DNA of 59,778 nucleotides from JAJPKK01 sp035311445 (GCA_035311445.1 DATGCX010000148.1:1-59778), one strand, 5' to 3'; counted from the first letter of the stretch, positions 47,433-56,999 are shown. Made by a program: numbers and translations. Notes: a model not told the origin generated them from the letters alone.

Positions 47433-47472
47433 ATTGAACGACATCAAGCTCGATTGAACGACATCAAGCTCG
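47433..47472. repeat. Perfect 20-bp tandem duplication
   Basis: attgaacgacatcaagctcg occurs twice in a row (47433-47452 and 47453-47472), ending 34 bases before the DUF1800 start codon. It may affect the leader of that message. Confidence 0.9.
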
Positions 47473-47506
47473 CGGCTGAAATTCAAATTTTCAAGGAAAC
47501 GACGTC

Positions 47507-48991
47507 ATGGCCCTCGACCCCCGGGGAGCGGCACTCGCACTGCATCGGTTCGGTTTTGGACCGCGCGCCGGCACGATCGCGGCGATCGCTTCCGATCCGC
47601 GAGGGGCGCTCATCGCCGAACTTGATGCCCCTAACGCGGGCCAGATCTCGGACGCCGGTCTGTTGAGCAGCGGTGCCGCCAATCGCATGGCGTTCGAGTT
47701 CAATGCCGAACGCCTCGCCAAGCAGCGGCTGGAGAAGAAGCGCGAAGAGGTTGCGAAGCAGGAAGCCGCGAGGCTCGCCGCGGAAAATCCGGCGATGCAA
47801 AACTCCGACACAGAAAAAAATGCCGCCATGGAAAATGGAGGCATGGAGAAGCCCGCGGAGCCGAAGCCTCCGGCGCCGGCTCCCGAGCCCGAAACGCCCA
47901 TGCTGCAGAACTTTTTCCGCGAGGCGCAGGCACATTACAGAGCTGCTATCACGGCGGAGATCGGTTTCGTCGAGCGGCTGGTGTGGTTCTGGTCGAATCA
48001 TTTCTGCGTCAATGCCGTCAGCACCGTGATGGCCGGCGCGTATGAGCGCGAGGCAATCCGCCCGCATGTGCTCGGCAAGTTCGCCGATCTGGTGCTGGCT
48101 GCCGACGGCCATCCAGCGATGCTCATCTATCTCGACAATGCAAGCTCGATGGGCCCGAACTCCGTCGCGGGCATCAACCGCGATCGCGGACTCAACGAAA
48201 ATCTCGGCCGTGAAATTCTCGAACTGCACACCCTCGGTGTGCGCGCCGGTTACACCCAGGACGATGTCACCAGCTTCGCGAAGGTGATCACCGGCTGGAC
48301 GATCTACGCTACCAATACCAATCCGGACCGCGGCGGTGAATTCCTGTTCCACCCGCGCCTACATGAGCCCGGTCCGCAGACAGTGCTTGGCAAGGCCTAT
48401 CGCGACACCGGCGTAGAGCAGGGGCGGGCGGTGCTCGTTGATCTTGCCCGCCATCCGGCGACGGCGCTGCATGTAGCCACCAAGCTCGCGCGGCATTTTG
48501 TTGCCGACGAGCCACCCCCGGAACTGATCGAGATGCTGAGGAAGACGTTCGTCGAGACCGACGGCGATCTCTGGCAGATCTCGAAAGCGCTGGTGGCCGC
48601 ACCGGAAGCGTGGGTGCCGGAGCAGAAAAAGCTCAAGCGCCCGAGCGAGTGGATCATGTCCTGCGCGCGCGCCGCCGGATTTGGCGACGACGCTCGCCGC
48701 ATCGCCGCCGCGACGACTCGGTTGGGCGAGCCGCTGTGGCGACCGCCGGCTCCCAAAGGATTCCCCGATGACGAAGGTGCATGGATCGATGGCATCGCCC
48801 ATCGCCTCGATACTGCCAACGCCATCGCGCAAAGCCCGAACTACGCCGACCGGATCGACCCAAAGGAAATGCTCGAAACCGGGCTTGGCCCGCTCGCCTC
48901 GGCGGAGACCCGCAATGCCGTGACGAGAGCCGAGACCAAGCAGCAGGCGATAGCTCTTCTGCTGATGGCCCCCGAATTCCAACGGAGATGA
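47507..48991 (+). CDS. DUF1800 family protein
   Basis: A 494-residue protein with the family core HRFGFGPRAG (16-25), RLVWFWSNHFCV, NENLGREILELHTLGV and FAKVITGWTIY. A low-complexity Glu/Ala/Pro-rich insert (about 65-125, REEVAKQEAARLAAENPAMQ and following) separates the first motif from the rest. It is followed at once by a DUF1501 gene, with which DUF1800 genes are very often paired. The pair is thought to handle extracellular or envelope material, but no activity is established. The ribosome site is aaggaaac. Confidence 0.92.
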   Translation: MALDPRGAALALHRFGFGPRAGTIAAIASDPRGALIAELDAPNAGQISDAGLLSSGAANRMAFEFNAERLAKQRLEKKREEVAKQEAARLAAENPAMQNSDTEKNAAMENGGMEKPAEPKPPAPAPEPETPMLQNFFREAQAHYRAAITAEIGFVERLVWFWSNHFCVNAVSTVMAGAYEREAIRPHVLGKFADLVLAADGHPAMLIYLDNASSMGPNSVAGINRDRGLNENLGREILELHTLGVRAGYTQDDVTSFAKVITGWTIYATNTNPDRGGEFLFHPRLHEPGPQTVLGKAYRDTGVEQGRAVLVDLARHPATALHVATKLARHFVADEPPPELIEMLRKTFVETDGDLWQISKALVAAPEAWVPEQKKLKRPSEWIMSCARAAGFGDDARRIAAATTRLGEPLWRPPAPKGFPDDEGAWIDGIAHRLDTANAIAQSPNYADRIDPKEMLETGLGPLASAETRNAVTRAETKQQAIALLLMAPEFQRR

Positions 48992-48993
48992 CC

Positions 48994-50253
48994 ATGCCCG
49001 CCATGCTCCATGAATCAACGCGTCGCGAGCTGCTGCTCGGCTCCGGCGCGCTGTTCGCCTGGGCGTTCGCGCCGAGGATCGCGCGTGCGGAAGGCCGCGA
49101 CCCGCGATTTCTGACGATCGTGTTGCGTGGCGCGCTCGATGGGCTCGCCGCGGTGGCGCCGGTCGGTGACCCCGATTGGGTCAAGCTGCGCGGCGATAAC
49201 GCGCTCAAGCTCGATGGCGCGACGCCGGCACTGCTGCTTGGCGATTTCTTCGCCCTCAATCCCGCGATGCCGAACGTGCACCGGCTCTATCAGGCCGGCC
49301 AGGCGATCATTGTGCACGCCGTGGCGACGCCCTACCGCGAACGCTCCCATTTCGATGGTCAGGACGTGCTGGAGAGCGGCCTTGCGTGGCCCGGCCGCGT
49401 CGATACCGGCTGGCTCAACCGTACGCTGACGAAGCTTGAGCCGGACGACCGCGTTCGCACCAGCGCGAACGGTCGGCGCACCTTCGCGGTCGGCCCGATC
49501 ACGCCGCTTGTGGTGCGGGGGCCGGCGCCGGTGTTGTCCTGGGTGCCGCCGCGGTTGCCGCCGGTGAGTGACGACACCACGATGCGCCTGCTCGATCTCT
49601 ATCGGCATACCGACCCGACTTTGGCGCGCGTGCTCGAGGATCGCATCGGTCTCGCGGCGCTGGTGCCCAGCACCCCATCCGATCGCAAGTCCGGCGAGAC
49701 GGGGCCTGTCGTCCAAATTGGCAACATCAACCAGGTGCGGGCATATTTCGCCGAAGCGGCGGGAGCGGCCGCGAAGTTCTTGGCGAATCCCGACGGACCG
49801 CGCGTCGGCGCGCTGGCGCTCGATGGCTGGGACACGCACATCAACGAAGGCGTGGTCAATGGCCGGTTGTCGCAGTTGCTCGGTGCGCTCGATGCCGCTC
49901 TCGGGGCGATCGAGACCAATATGGGCGCCGCCTGGAGCGAAACCGTGGTGACGCTCATCACCGAGTTCGGCCGCACTGCGCGCATCAACGGCAACGAGGG
50001 CACCGATCACGGCACCGCGACGGTAGCGCTGTTGCTCGGCGGCGCGCTCAAGGGCGGTCGCGTGGTTGCCGACTGGCCGGGCCTCAAGGAGAGCGATCTC
50101 TATGAGAAGCGCGACCTCAAGGCGACCATCGATCTGCGCGCTGTGCTCAAGGGCCTGCTCAAGGATCACCTGCACGTCGAAGACCGCGTGCTGGCAGCGG
50201 ATATCTTCCCGGGCAGCGAGGACGTAAAGCCGATTGAGGGCCTGGTAGCGTAG
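48994..50253 (+). CDS. DUF1501 family exported protein (sulfatase-like fold)
   Basis: A 419-residue protein starting two bases after the DUF1800 stop (cggag at good spacing). The N-terminus STRRELLLGSGALFAWAFAP is a twin-arginine-type export signal. Family blocks include LTIVLRGALDGLAAVAPVGD, HAVATPYRERSHFDGQDVLE, LDGWDTHINEG and TLITEFGRTARINGNEGTDHGT. The conserved metal-site-like Asp/His residues (DGWDTH, TDHG) suggest a relationship to alkaline-phosphatase-fold enzymes. It works with the DUF1800 partner; the substrate is unknown. Confidence 0.92.
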   Translation: MPAMLHESTRRELLLGSGALFAWAFAPRIARAEGRDPRFLTIVLRGALDGLAAVAPVGDPDWVKLRGDNALKLDGATPALLLGDFFALNPAMPNVHRLYQAGQAIIVHAVATPYRERSHFDGQDVLESGLAWPGRVDTGWLNRTLTKLEPDDRVRTSANGRRTFAVGPITPLVVRGPAPVLSWVPPRLPPVSDDTTMRLLDLYRHTDPTLARVLEDRIGLAALVPSTPSDRKSGETGPVVQIGNINQVRAYFAEAAGAAAKFLANPDGPRVGALALDGWDTHINEGVVNGRLSQLLGALDAALGAIETNMGAAWSETVVTLITEFGRTARINGNEGTDHGTATVALLLGGALKGGRVVADWPGLKESDLYEKRDLKATIDLRAVLKGLLKDHLHVEDRVLAADIFPGSEDVKPIEGLVA

Positions 50254-50389
50254 TTATGGTTTGAAGCAATCGAGCGTTCACGCCAGAAGGTATCGCGCCA
50301 TAAATCAAGCGCTCGGCATCCACAACGGGCGCCGATCTTTTGCCTTAGCGCTGAAAGTCTCGTACGCGAGCGCTGAAGTCTCGTTCGCG

Positions 50390-50725
50390 CTACGAGCGCC
50401 CGGCGCTCCGGAAGCTCCTCGCCGCCTTGCCGGCAGATTCGAAGGTGGCTGCCGCGTCCTTTGCTGTCATGGCGACGGTTGTCTCGATGTCGGACAGACT
50501 GCCTCCCGCAGCAGCCGCCAGTATGGCGGAGGCTGCAGCCTTCTCATCGGGGAACTCGCCGATGGCCATCCAATCATGGTGACCAAAGGTCAGGTACCAG
50601 CCGATGAGCTTGCCTCCGACACTCTTGAAGAGCTTGGCAACGGCTTCCTCACGATCTTCAGGCTTGGCCAGCATGCCCTTGACCGCGTCAGCAGTGAAAC
50701 GACCACGCGAGATGTAGACCGGCAT
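50390..50725 (-). CDS. GYD domain protein
   Basis: A 111-residue ferredoxin-like-fold protein (MPVYISRGRFTADAVKGMLAKPEDREEAV, GWYLTFGHHDWMAIGEFPDEKAAASAI) with gggagag upstream. GYD proteins are small stress-linked or ligand-binding proteins of unknown biochemistry. It stands alone. Confidence 0.9.
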   Translation of the reverse strand: MPVYISRGRFTADAVKGMLAKPEDREEAVAKLFKSVGGKLIGWYLTFGHHDWMAIGEFPDEKAAASAILAAAAGGSLSDIETTVAMTAKDAAATFESAGKAARSFRSAGRS

Positions 50726-50903
50726 GGCATCTCTCCCGAAATCTGTCCTGTTTGTTTAAGCACGGACGGCGAACATTACTGCCGCGGCCTCGACCGGTTC
50801 AAGAGAAGGTAATCGATAAGTCTTAGCTGCGGCGGCTGGCGCGACTTGGCCGCAATGCAGCCACAGCAATAAGATTTTGTCTGACCGGGAGAAAAGAGAA
50901 ATC

Positions 50904-52259
50904 ATGCGCAAAGCCACAATCCTGGGACTATTCATCGCTGTTGCGGTCGAACCTGCGTTCGGCCAAGCCGCTCGCCCGCCTTCGGCGGCTGCGCCCGCCC
51001 GGCCCGCGCCACCTCCCGCGTCGCAGCCCTCGGCCGCAAAGCCCGCAGTCGTTTCCACGCCGGATTCGCGTTCCGCGGCAATCCTTGCGACTTCGACTGA
51101 ACCCACCTTCGACGAGGGGACCTTCGCGCGGCTCAAGGATGCGCTGCTGAGCTATTCAGGGCTTCAGGTTCGTGGCGGGTGGCCGACACTGCCGGGCGAC
51201 GCCAAATTGGGTCCCGGGTCGACCGGACCGGCCGTCGTCCTATTGCGGCAACGTCTCGCCGTTACCGAGGACCTTGCCGCCGATAAGCAGCGCGGCGATG
51301 CCTATGACGGCGCGGTCGAGGCGGGTGTAAGACATTTCCAATTGCGCCACGGGCTAGATGCTACCGGCATTGTCGATCCGCAGACGCTCGCTGCCCTTAA
51401 TGTGCCGGTAAAGAAACGCTTGCAGCAACTCGCCGCCTCTCTTGAGCGTCTGGCGGGAATGGATTTCATATTTGGTGCGCGTTACGTCGTCGTTAACATT
51501 CCGGCGGCGTACACCGAGGCCATCGCAAACGACAAAGTAGAACGGCGGTATCGTGTCATCGTCGGCAAAGCGGATAAACCTTCGCCAACGCTGACCACAA
51601 TGATTACTTCCGTCAATCTCAATCCGACCTGGACGGTGCCGTTATCCATTACGAAGAACGAAGTCATCACGAAGATGCGCAAGGATCCGACTTACCTCAG
51701 CCGGATGCATATGCGAGTCCTCGGCCCGAACGACAGCGAGATCGATCCCGCCTCCGTTGATTGGTCGTCAACCCGTTCGCCCAACTTCAGCATCCGGCAA
51801 GATTCGGGAAGTTGGAATGCGCTCGGCGCCGTTAAAATTGACATGCCAAACCCGTATTCTGTGTACATGCACGACACGAATTCGAGGAACCTGTTTACCG
51901 CCAACTACCGATTCCTGTCGCATGGGTGTACGCGCGTCGACAACGTCCGCGACCTCGCAGCGTGGATCCTCGAAGACACGCCCGGATGGAGCCGCGCGCA
52001 GATTGACGCCGGAATTGCCACCGGCCAGCGCACGGAGATCCGCCTGAGCAGGAAAATCCCGGTCGCGTGGGTCTACCTCACCGGTTGGATGACACGTAAC
52101 GGAACCGTTCAATTCCGCGATGATGTTTATGACCATGACGAGGATCCGGTATCGCCGACCTCCAAGGGATCACTCGTCGCAGCGGGGGATGCCGGCGGGT
52201 TCGTTCGGCCACGGGAGACGCGCGGGATAAAACAGGTCTCAAATCTCGACAGCCGCTGA
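50904..52259 (+). CDS. Exported L,D-transpeptidase with peptidoglycan-binding domain
   Basis: A 451-residue periplasmic enzyme (start MRKATILGLF at 50904, with agagaa upstream). A signal peptide ends AFGQA, followed by a Pro/Ala-rich linker, a peptidoglycan-binding helical repeat (about 100-170, GPAVVLLRQRLAV...AGVRHFQLRHGLDATGIVDPQTLAALN) and a YkuD catalytic domain with NYRFLSHGCTRVDN, which holds the catalytic Cys and His. It forms 3-3 cross-links or attaches proteins to peptidoglycan. The organisation matches the YcbB/LdtD type. Confidence 0.94.
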   Translation: MRKATILGLFIAVAVEPAFGQAARPPSAAAPARPAPPPASQPSAAKPAVVSTPDSRSAAILATSTEPTFDEGTFARLKDALLSYSGLQVRGGWPTLPGDAKLGPGSTGPAVVLLRQRLAVTEDLAADKQRGDAYDGAVEAGVRHFQLRHGLDATGIVDPQTLAALNVPVKKRLQQLAASLERLAGMDFIFGARYVVVNIPAAYTEAIANDKVERRYRVIVGKADKPSPTLTTMITSVNLNPTWTVPLSITKNEVITKMRKDPTYLSRMHMRVLGPNDSEIDPASVDWSSTRSPNFSIRQDSGSWNALGAVKIDMPNPYSVYMHDTNSRNLFTANYRFLSHGCTRVDNVRDLAAWILEDTPGWSRAQIDAGIATGQRTEIRLSRKIPVAWVYLTGWMTRNGTVQFRDDVYDHDEDPVSPTSKGSLVAAGDAGGFVRPRETRGIKQVSNLDSR

Positions 52260-52436
52260 TTTCGTAGCTGTATCCCGTCACTGAGGCGATTTGGCGTGAC
52301 GGCGAATCCCTGTCGGATGCAAATTGCTATCGGTGCCGGCGCCAAACAACAGATTAGATCAGCCTTGAGATCAATCCGGGTAGCCGCGCGGCATCCGCAG
52401 GCCAGGGACAACTACCGCAACCGGAGATTCGCACTT

Positions 52437-52769
52437 TCAGTTCAAAAGCGCATTGCGTGGCCGGTAGCTGCCTTCGTCGTCGCGGTCGAAAATCTCGGCG
52501 ACTTGAGGATGACGGAGCGGCTCGCCTGAATCATCCGGCAGCAGGTTTTGCTCGGAGACATAGGCGACATATTCGGATTCGGCGTTCTCGGCGAACAGAT
52601 GATAATAGGGCTGATCCTTGTGAGGACGCACTTCCGCAGGGATCGACTGGTACCACTCCTCCGTGTTGCTGAAGAGCGGATCGATATCGAACACCACACC
52701 GCGGAACGGGTAGACGCGGTGCCGCACAACTTGGCCGATCGTATACTTCGCGCTGCGAATCTTGTTCAT
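52437..52769 (-). CDS. hspQ: Heat shock protein HspQ
   Basis: A 110-residue YccV-like protein: AKYTIGQVVRHRVYPFRGVVFDIDPLFSN, PYYHLFAENAESEYVAYVSEQNL. The ATG at 52769 has gagg upstream; a GTG at 52790 is less likely. In E. coli HspQ binds hemimethylated DNA in vitro and stimulates Lon protease. The promoter side faces the convergent-to-divergent gap with the HpcH gene. Confidence 0.93.
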   Translation of the reverse strand: MNKIRSAKYTIGQVVRHRVYPFRGVVFDIDPLFSNTEEWYQSIPAEVRPHKDQPYYHLFAENAESEYVAYVSEQNLLPDDSGEPLRHPQVAEIFDRDDEGSYRPRNALLN

Positions 52770-52864
52770 GCTATTCGCCTCATTCACCAATATACTTCCG
52801 AATTGTGGCGCTCCGTCGCCCTTTTGCTGAATACTCGTTCAGTTTAGTCAATTTTTGTTGCATA

Positions 52865-53911
52865 TTACATCCGGTACAATACGGCCATCGATGGATCTTT
52901 GGTACCAACCAGGCGCGCCAGGTCGACCACCACCTTCGCCTGCTTCCAGGTGGCGTCATCCTGCATCTTGCCGTCGATCATCACGGCGCCGCTGCCATCC
53001 GGCATGGCAGCAAGGATTTTTTTCGCAAAGGCGACCTCAGCGGGGTTGGGCGAGAACACCCGTTTAGCAATCTCCACCTGGCTCGGATGCAACGACCATG
53101 CACCGGCGCAGCCCATCAGGAACGCATTGCGAAATTGCGCCTCGCAGGCGGCAGCGTCGGAGAAATCGCCGAACGGACCGTAGAACGGCTTGATACCGGC
53201 CGCCGCGCAGGCGTCGACCATCTTGGCAATGGTGTAGTGCCACAGGTCCTGCTGGAAGGCTGCGCGACCCTGCGCGCTGCCGGCTCCGGCGTCCGCGATC
53301 ACCGCATAGTCCGGATGTCCGCCGCCGACCCTGGTCGTCTTCATGGCGCGCGAAGCCGCAAGGTCCGCCGGGCCGAGGCTGATGCCGTGCATGCGTGGGG
53401 AGGCCCAGGCGATCGTCTCGACATTGTTCACGCCCTCCGCCGTCTCCAGGATGGCGTGGATGAGGATCGGCTTTGCAATGTGATGGCGTGCCTCGAGCTG
53501 GGCCAACAGCTGATCGAGGTAGTGGATGTCCCAGGCGCCCTCGACTTTGGGCAGCATGACGACGTCGAGTTTGTTGCCGATGGCAGCGACAATCTCGATG
53601 ATGTCATAGAGTGCCCAGGGAGAATTGAGCGCATTGATTCGTGTCCACAGACCGGTCGTGCCGTAGTCATGCGCCTGGCCCATTTCGATGAAGCCGCGCC
53701 GCGCCGCCTCCTTGGCATCGGCCGGAATGGCATCTTCCAGATTGCCGAGCACCACATCAACCTGGCGGATGAGGTCCGGAACCTTCTGGCGCAGCTTCTC
53801 CACGTGCGGCGGCACGAAGTGGATCATGCGTTCGAGCCGGATCGGCAGTTCGCGCAGCGGCGCAGGCGCGCCGATGGCGAGTGGCTTGAAGAATTGGCGT
53901 GGATTTTTCAT
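52865..53911 (-). CDS. HpcH/HpaI aldolase/citrate lyase family protein (malyl-CoA lyase-like)
   Basis: A 348-residue CitE-like TIM barrel. Key segments: RLERMIHFVPPHVEKL, VDVVLGNLEDAIPADAKEAARRG (catalytic Glu-Asp), TRINALNSPW (substrate Arg), VVMLPKVEGAWDIHYLD, ILETAEGVNNVETIA and MHGISLGPADLAAS. These bind Mg2+ and a CoA ester, as in L-malyl-CoA/beta-methylmalyl-CoA lyase. The start at 53911 (MKNPRQFF) has a better ribosome site than 53923. It is followed on the same strand, upstream, by a BKACE gene. Confidence 0.9.
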   Translation of the reverse strand: MKNPRQFFKPLAIGAPAPLRELPIRLERMIHFVPPHVEKLRQKVPDLIRQVDVVLGNLEDAIPADAKEAARRGFIEMGQAHDYGTTGLWTRINALNSPWALYDIIEIVAAIGNKLDVVMLPKVEGAWDIHYLDQLLAQLEARHHIAKPILIHAILETAEGVNNVETIAWASPRMHGISLGPADLAASRAMKTTRVGGGHPDYAVIADAGAGSAQGRAAFQQDLWHYTIAKMVDACAAAGIKPFYGPFGDFSDAAACEAQFRNAFLMGCAGAWSLHPSQVEIAKRVFSPNPAEVAFAKKILAAMPDGSGAVMIDGKMQDDATWKQAKVVVDLARLVGTKDPSMAVLYRM

Positions 53912-53933
53912 GGGTAATTCCATTTGTGCGGTG

Positions 53934-54027
53934 TCATGCCCCGTGAATGCGGGGCATCCAGTAGCCCATGTGCGATCGGTCGAGGTCCAGTTAGGGTACT
54001 GGGTCGCCCGCCTGCGCGGGCGACGAC
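53934..54027. repeat. Paired palindromes in the HpcH/BKACE gap
   Basis: tgccccgtgaatgcggggcatccagta and actgggtcgcccgcctgcgcgggcgac form two hairpins of the 'catccagtacc...actgggtcgcccgc' class. They are well known in rhizobial genomes. Confidence 0.75.
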
Positions 54028-54126
54028 AACTACGCAGAGGAGGCTAGTCAAACGCTTTTGGCGTGCAAAGCCGTAAAAAGCGCCACCCCGAGCAAAGTTG
54101 GCGATTGATCGCTCAGTCCGCACGCC

Positions 54127-54999
54127 CTATTTCGCCAGCAATTGCCGCGCCTCGGTCGGTGTCGCTACGCTGTCACCGAGCAGCTCGATGATCTTCACGG
54201 CCTTCTCGACCAGCGCCGCGTTGCTTGGGGCCAGCTGGCCCTTGCCGAGATAGATATTATCTTCGAGGCCCACGCGCACATGGCCGCCGAGCAGCACGGC
54301 TTGCGCCACCATCGGAAACTGATGAAGCGAAATGCCGAACGCGAACCATGGGGATTCCTTCGGTAGGAGGCTCCGCATGTAGGCCATGGCTTCCGGTGTT
54401 GCGGGCTGCCCCCAGGCAATGCCGAGGCAGATCTGGAACATGCCTGGCGCCTTGATGTGACCGGTCTCGATCATGCGTTTGGCGAGCAGCAGGTGCCCGG
54501 CCTCAAACACTTCGAGTTCAGGCACCACATCCGCGTCGCGGATCGTGATCGCCATGGCTTCGAGGTAGGACGGCGTATTGACGAAAACATACCCTCCCAT
54601 GTTCATGCTGCCCATATCGAGGCTGCAGATGTCCGGGAGAAGCGCTAGAACATGTTCGACGCGCTGGACCGGCAGTTTCATGTTGGTCGCCGGCCCCGGC
54701 TTGAGCGGATCGTCGGCGCCGGGTGCAAAGCGTGCGCCCGGGCCGGTGGTGAGATTGATGAGGACGTCGACGCCGCTTGACCGGATCCGGTCGACCACCT
54801 CGCGATAGAGCGCGCCATCCATGCTGGGCCGCGTCGTGAGCGGATCACGCACATGAATGTGCACGATGGCGGCACCGGCCTTGGCGGCATCGATCGCCGA
54901 TTGCGCAATTTGTTGCGGCGTTACTGGGACCGCCGGGTTTTTCCCCGGCGTATCCGCCGATCCCGTGACGGCGCACGAGATCATCACTTTACGTTGCAT
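54127..54999 (-). CDS. Beta-keto acid cleavage enzyme (BKACE)
   Basis: A 290-residue TIM-barrel enzyme that condenses a beta-keto acid with acetyl-CoA and splits it to acetoacetate and a CoA ester. The zinc ligands are visible: H-I-H in IVHIHVRDP and Glu in VGLEDNIYLGKG; MISCAVTGSADTPGKNPAVPVTPQQIA is the typical N-terminus. It sits between an HpcH/HpaI lyase and a divergent CoA transferase, which fits a catabolic route for a keto acid. The substrate is not predictable. Confidence 0.93.
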   Translation of the reverse strand: MQRKVMISCAVTGSADTPGKNPAVPVTPQQIAQSAIDAAKAGAAIVHIHVRDPLTTRPSMDGALYREVVDRIRSSGVDVLINLTTGPGARFAPGADDPLKPGPATNMKLPVQRVEHVLALLPDICSLDMGSMNMGGYVFVNTPSYLEAMAITIRDADVVPELEVFEAGHLLLAKRMIETGHIKAPGMFQICLGIAWGQPATPEAMAYMRSLLPKESPWFAFGISLHQFPMVAQAVLLGGHVRVGLEDNIYLGKGQLAPSNAALVEKAVKIIELLGDSVATPTEARQLLAK

Positions 55000-55189
55000 G
55001 GTCGCCCCCGCTTCATGTCGATGGTCACAGCTTAATCCGAATTAAACGCATACGCCCAGCAGCCTACGATCACCCGACTGTGTATGGCATGTCCGCCTTT
55101 CCTTTGCATGCTCGCCACTTGTCAAATCGACGCATAAGCTTGCCGAAAACCGCAATCGTCGCACCCGACCTTCCTTAAAGGACCCCCAA

Positions 55190-56299
55190 ATGACACAACC
55201 GTTGTCCAGGATCACGGTTCTGGATTTCACGACGCTATTGCCGGGCCCGCTCGCCACCTTGATGTTGGCCGAAGCGGGCGCCGAGGTCATCAAGATCGAG
55301 CGGCCGGACGGCGAAGAGCTGCGACAGTACCCGCCGCATATCGATGGCGAGAGCGCCGTTTATGCGCTGCTCAATCGCGGCAAGAAGAGCATCGTGCTCG
55401 ATCTCAAAGCGCCGGACGATCGGGCGCGGCTTGCGCCCCTTCTGGCGCGCTGCGACGTAGTGGTCGAGCAGTACCGCCCTGGCGTGATGGCGCGGCTCGG
55501 CCTCGACTATGAAGCCGTCAAGGCTGTAAATCCCCGCGTGGTCTATTGCGCCATCACGGGCTATGGCCAGGACGGGCCACGCCGTAACGAGGCAGGCCAC
55601 GACCTCAATTATATCGCCACCACCGGGCTACTTGCGCTTTCCCCCGGCTCCGAGGATCACCCGACTGTGCCGCCGGTGCTCGTGGGCGATATCGGCGGCG
55701 GCTCGATGCCCGCCGTGATGAACATTCTTTTGGGTCTACGCCGCCGCGATGCCACCGGGGAGGGGTGTTTCATCGATATTGCCATGGCCGACGCGATGTT
55801 CACCTTCGCGTGGCACGCGCTCGCGTCAGGTTTCGCGGAGCATCGCTTTCCGGCGCCGGGCGCCTCGCGGCTGACCGGCGGATCGCCGCGGTATCAACTC
55901 TATCGGACCCGCGACGGCAAGCTCGTCGCCTGCGCGGCCCTGGAGCAGAAATTCTGGGGCGCGTTCTGCGCCGCGATTGGGCTTGCGCCGCCGCTCGCAG
56001 ACGATCGCGTCGATGCAAACGCTACCACAGCGGCTGTCGCCCACATCATTGCGAGCCGGACCGCTGAAGAATGGCGCCCGGTGTTCGCCGCGGCCGATTG
56101 CTGTACCACGCTCGTGACGGACCTCGAACATGCCGTTGCCGATCCGCATTTCGTCCGCCGCGGCCTGTTCGCCCACGAGGTCGTCACCGCGAACGGAACG
56201 ACAATACCGGCCGTGCCAGTCCCCATTGATCCGGGGTTTCGCAAGGCGCCGCGTGCGGTGGCGACGCTGCGGCCTGGTGCGGATGACGGGATGATTTGA
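55190..56299 (+). CDS. Family III CoA transferase (CaiB/BaiF)
   Basis: A 369-residue CoA transferase. Family blocks: LSRITVLDFTTLLPGPLATLMLAEAGAEVIKIERPDGEE, LLNRGKKSIVLDLK, DVVVEQYRPGVMARLGLDYEAV and YCAITGYGQDGPRRNEAGHDLNY, including the conserved Asp (AGHD) that forms the acyl-enzyme. It moves CoA between carboxylic acids and probably activates the acid processed by the neighbouring lyase and BKACE enzymes, from which it is divergently transcribed. Confidence 0.94.
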   Translation: MTQPLSRITVLDFTTLLPGPLATLMLAEAGAEVIKIERPDGEELRQYPPHIDGESAVYALLNRGKKSIVLDLKAPDDRARLAPLLARCDVVVEQYRPGVMARLGLDYEAVKAVNPRVVYCAITGYGQDGPRRNEAGHDLNYIATTGLLALSPGSEDHPTVPPVLVGDIGGGSMPAVMNILLGLRRRDATGEGCFIDIAMADAMFTFAWHALASGFAEHRFPAPGASRLTGGSPRYQLYRTRDGKLVACAALEQKFWGAFCAAIGLAPPLADDRVDANATTAAVAHIIASRTAEEWRPVFAAADCCTTLVTDLEHAVADPHFVRRGLFAHEVVTANGTTIPAVPVPIDPGFRKAPRAVATLRPGADDGMI

Positions 56300-56304
56300 G
56301 TCTC

Positions 56305-56395
56305 TCCCTCCCGCTTGCGGGTGATCGCATTTTAGCGCGGCACGTCTGCTCTCTCGCCCCGCTTGCTTTCCGCAAGCTCGGAGTAGGCAGGTCGA
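56305..56395. repeat. Degenerate palindromic element J (56.3 kb)
   Basis: ctccctcccgcttgcgggtg and ctctcgccccgcttgc with a broken right end. It is a decayed relative of the large element family, downstream of the CoA transferase. Confidence 0.5.
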
Positions 56396-56447
56396 CATGT
56401 CGGCGACCCTTGGCATGATTGATGCCGCCGCAGTCGGGTGCCGGCGA

Positions 56448-56999
56448 TCAATAGGTTTCATGTGTCGCGATACGCTGCGAGATTGCGACCCGCGCGATCA
56501 GCTTCGGCCCAAAAATTGAGATCAAGGCGCCGGCCACAACAATGGCCGTTGTAACCATTGCGCCCGCTTGCAGCATGCGCATCAGCGCGAGCAGCAGAAA
56601 CAGCCCGCCCCAGAGCGCGGAAAGAGCCATGTTGACGGCCTGGAAGATCGGGCTCTCGGCGACCTGCGCGAAAGCCGCGCGGGAATAGTCGGCGGTCCAG
56701 GGCTTTCTCAGAGCAACTGTGACCAGGCAGACCAAGCCTAGCCCCGTCAATGAAAGGAAAGCCGCATTGGGGCCGGCAAACTGGGGCACGATCAGATCGG
56801 CAAAGCCCAACCCTATGAAAATCGCGAGGCCGCCGATCTCCAGACTCTTGATCCTGCGCCGACGCCAGCGCCAGGCGCTGCCGGCAACCGACAGGATAAG
56901 CCCCACCATGATCGCCGCGCCAGGCGGCGCGAAATCGAGCAGCGCCCAAAATACTACGAACGGCGCCAGAGCAAACTTGACGGTGAAGAATGTTTTCAT
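56448..56999 (-). CDS. Polytopic membrane protein, YciB/septation-protein-like
   Basis: A 183-residue protein with about six hydrophobic helices (FALAPFVVFWALLDFA, AAIMVGLILSVAGSAW, GGLAIFIGLGFADLIV, LTGLGLVCLVTVAL, ALWGGLFLLLALMRML, VTTAIVVAGALISIFGP). It loosely recalls YciB/IspA or short sodium-pump-like proteins; I cannot assign it firmly. The ATG at 56999 has cagggg upstream. It is divergent from a TetR gene, with two operators between them, so it is probably the regulated target. Confidence 0.8.
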   Translation of the reverse strand: MKTFFTVKFALAPFVVFWALLDFAPPGAAIMVGLILSVAGSAWRWRRRRIKSLEIGGLAIFIGLGFADLIVPQFAGPNAAFLSLTGLGLVCLVTVALRKPWTADYSRAAFAQVAESPIFQAVNMALSALWGGLFLLLALMRMLQAGAMVTTAIVVAGALISIFGPKLIARVAISQRIATHETY

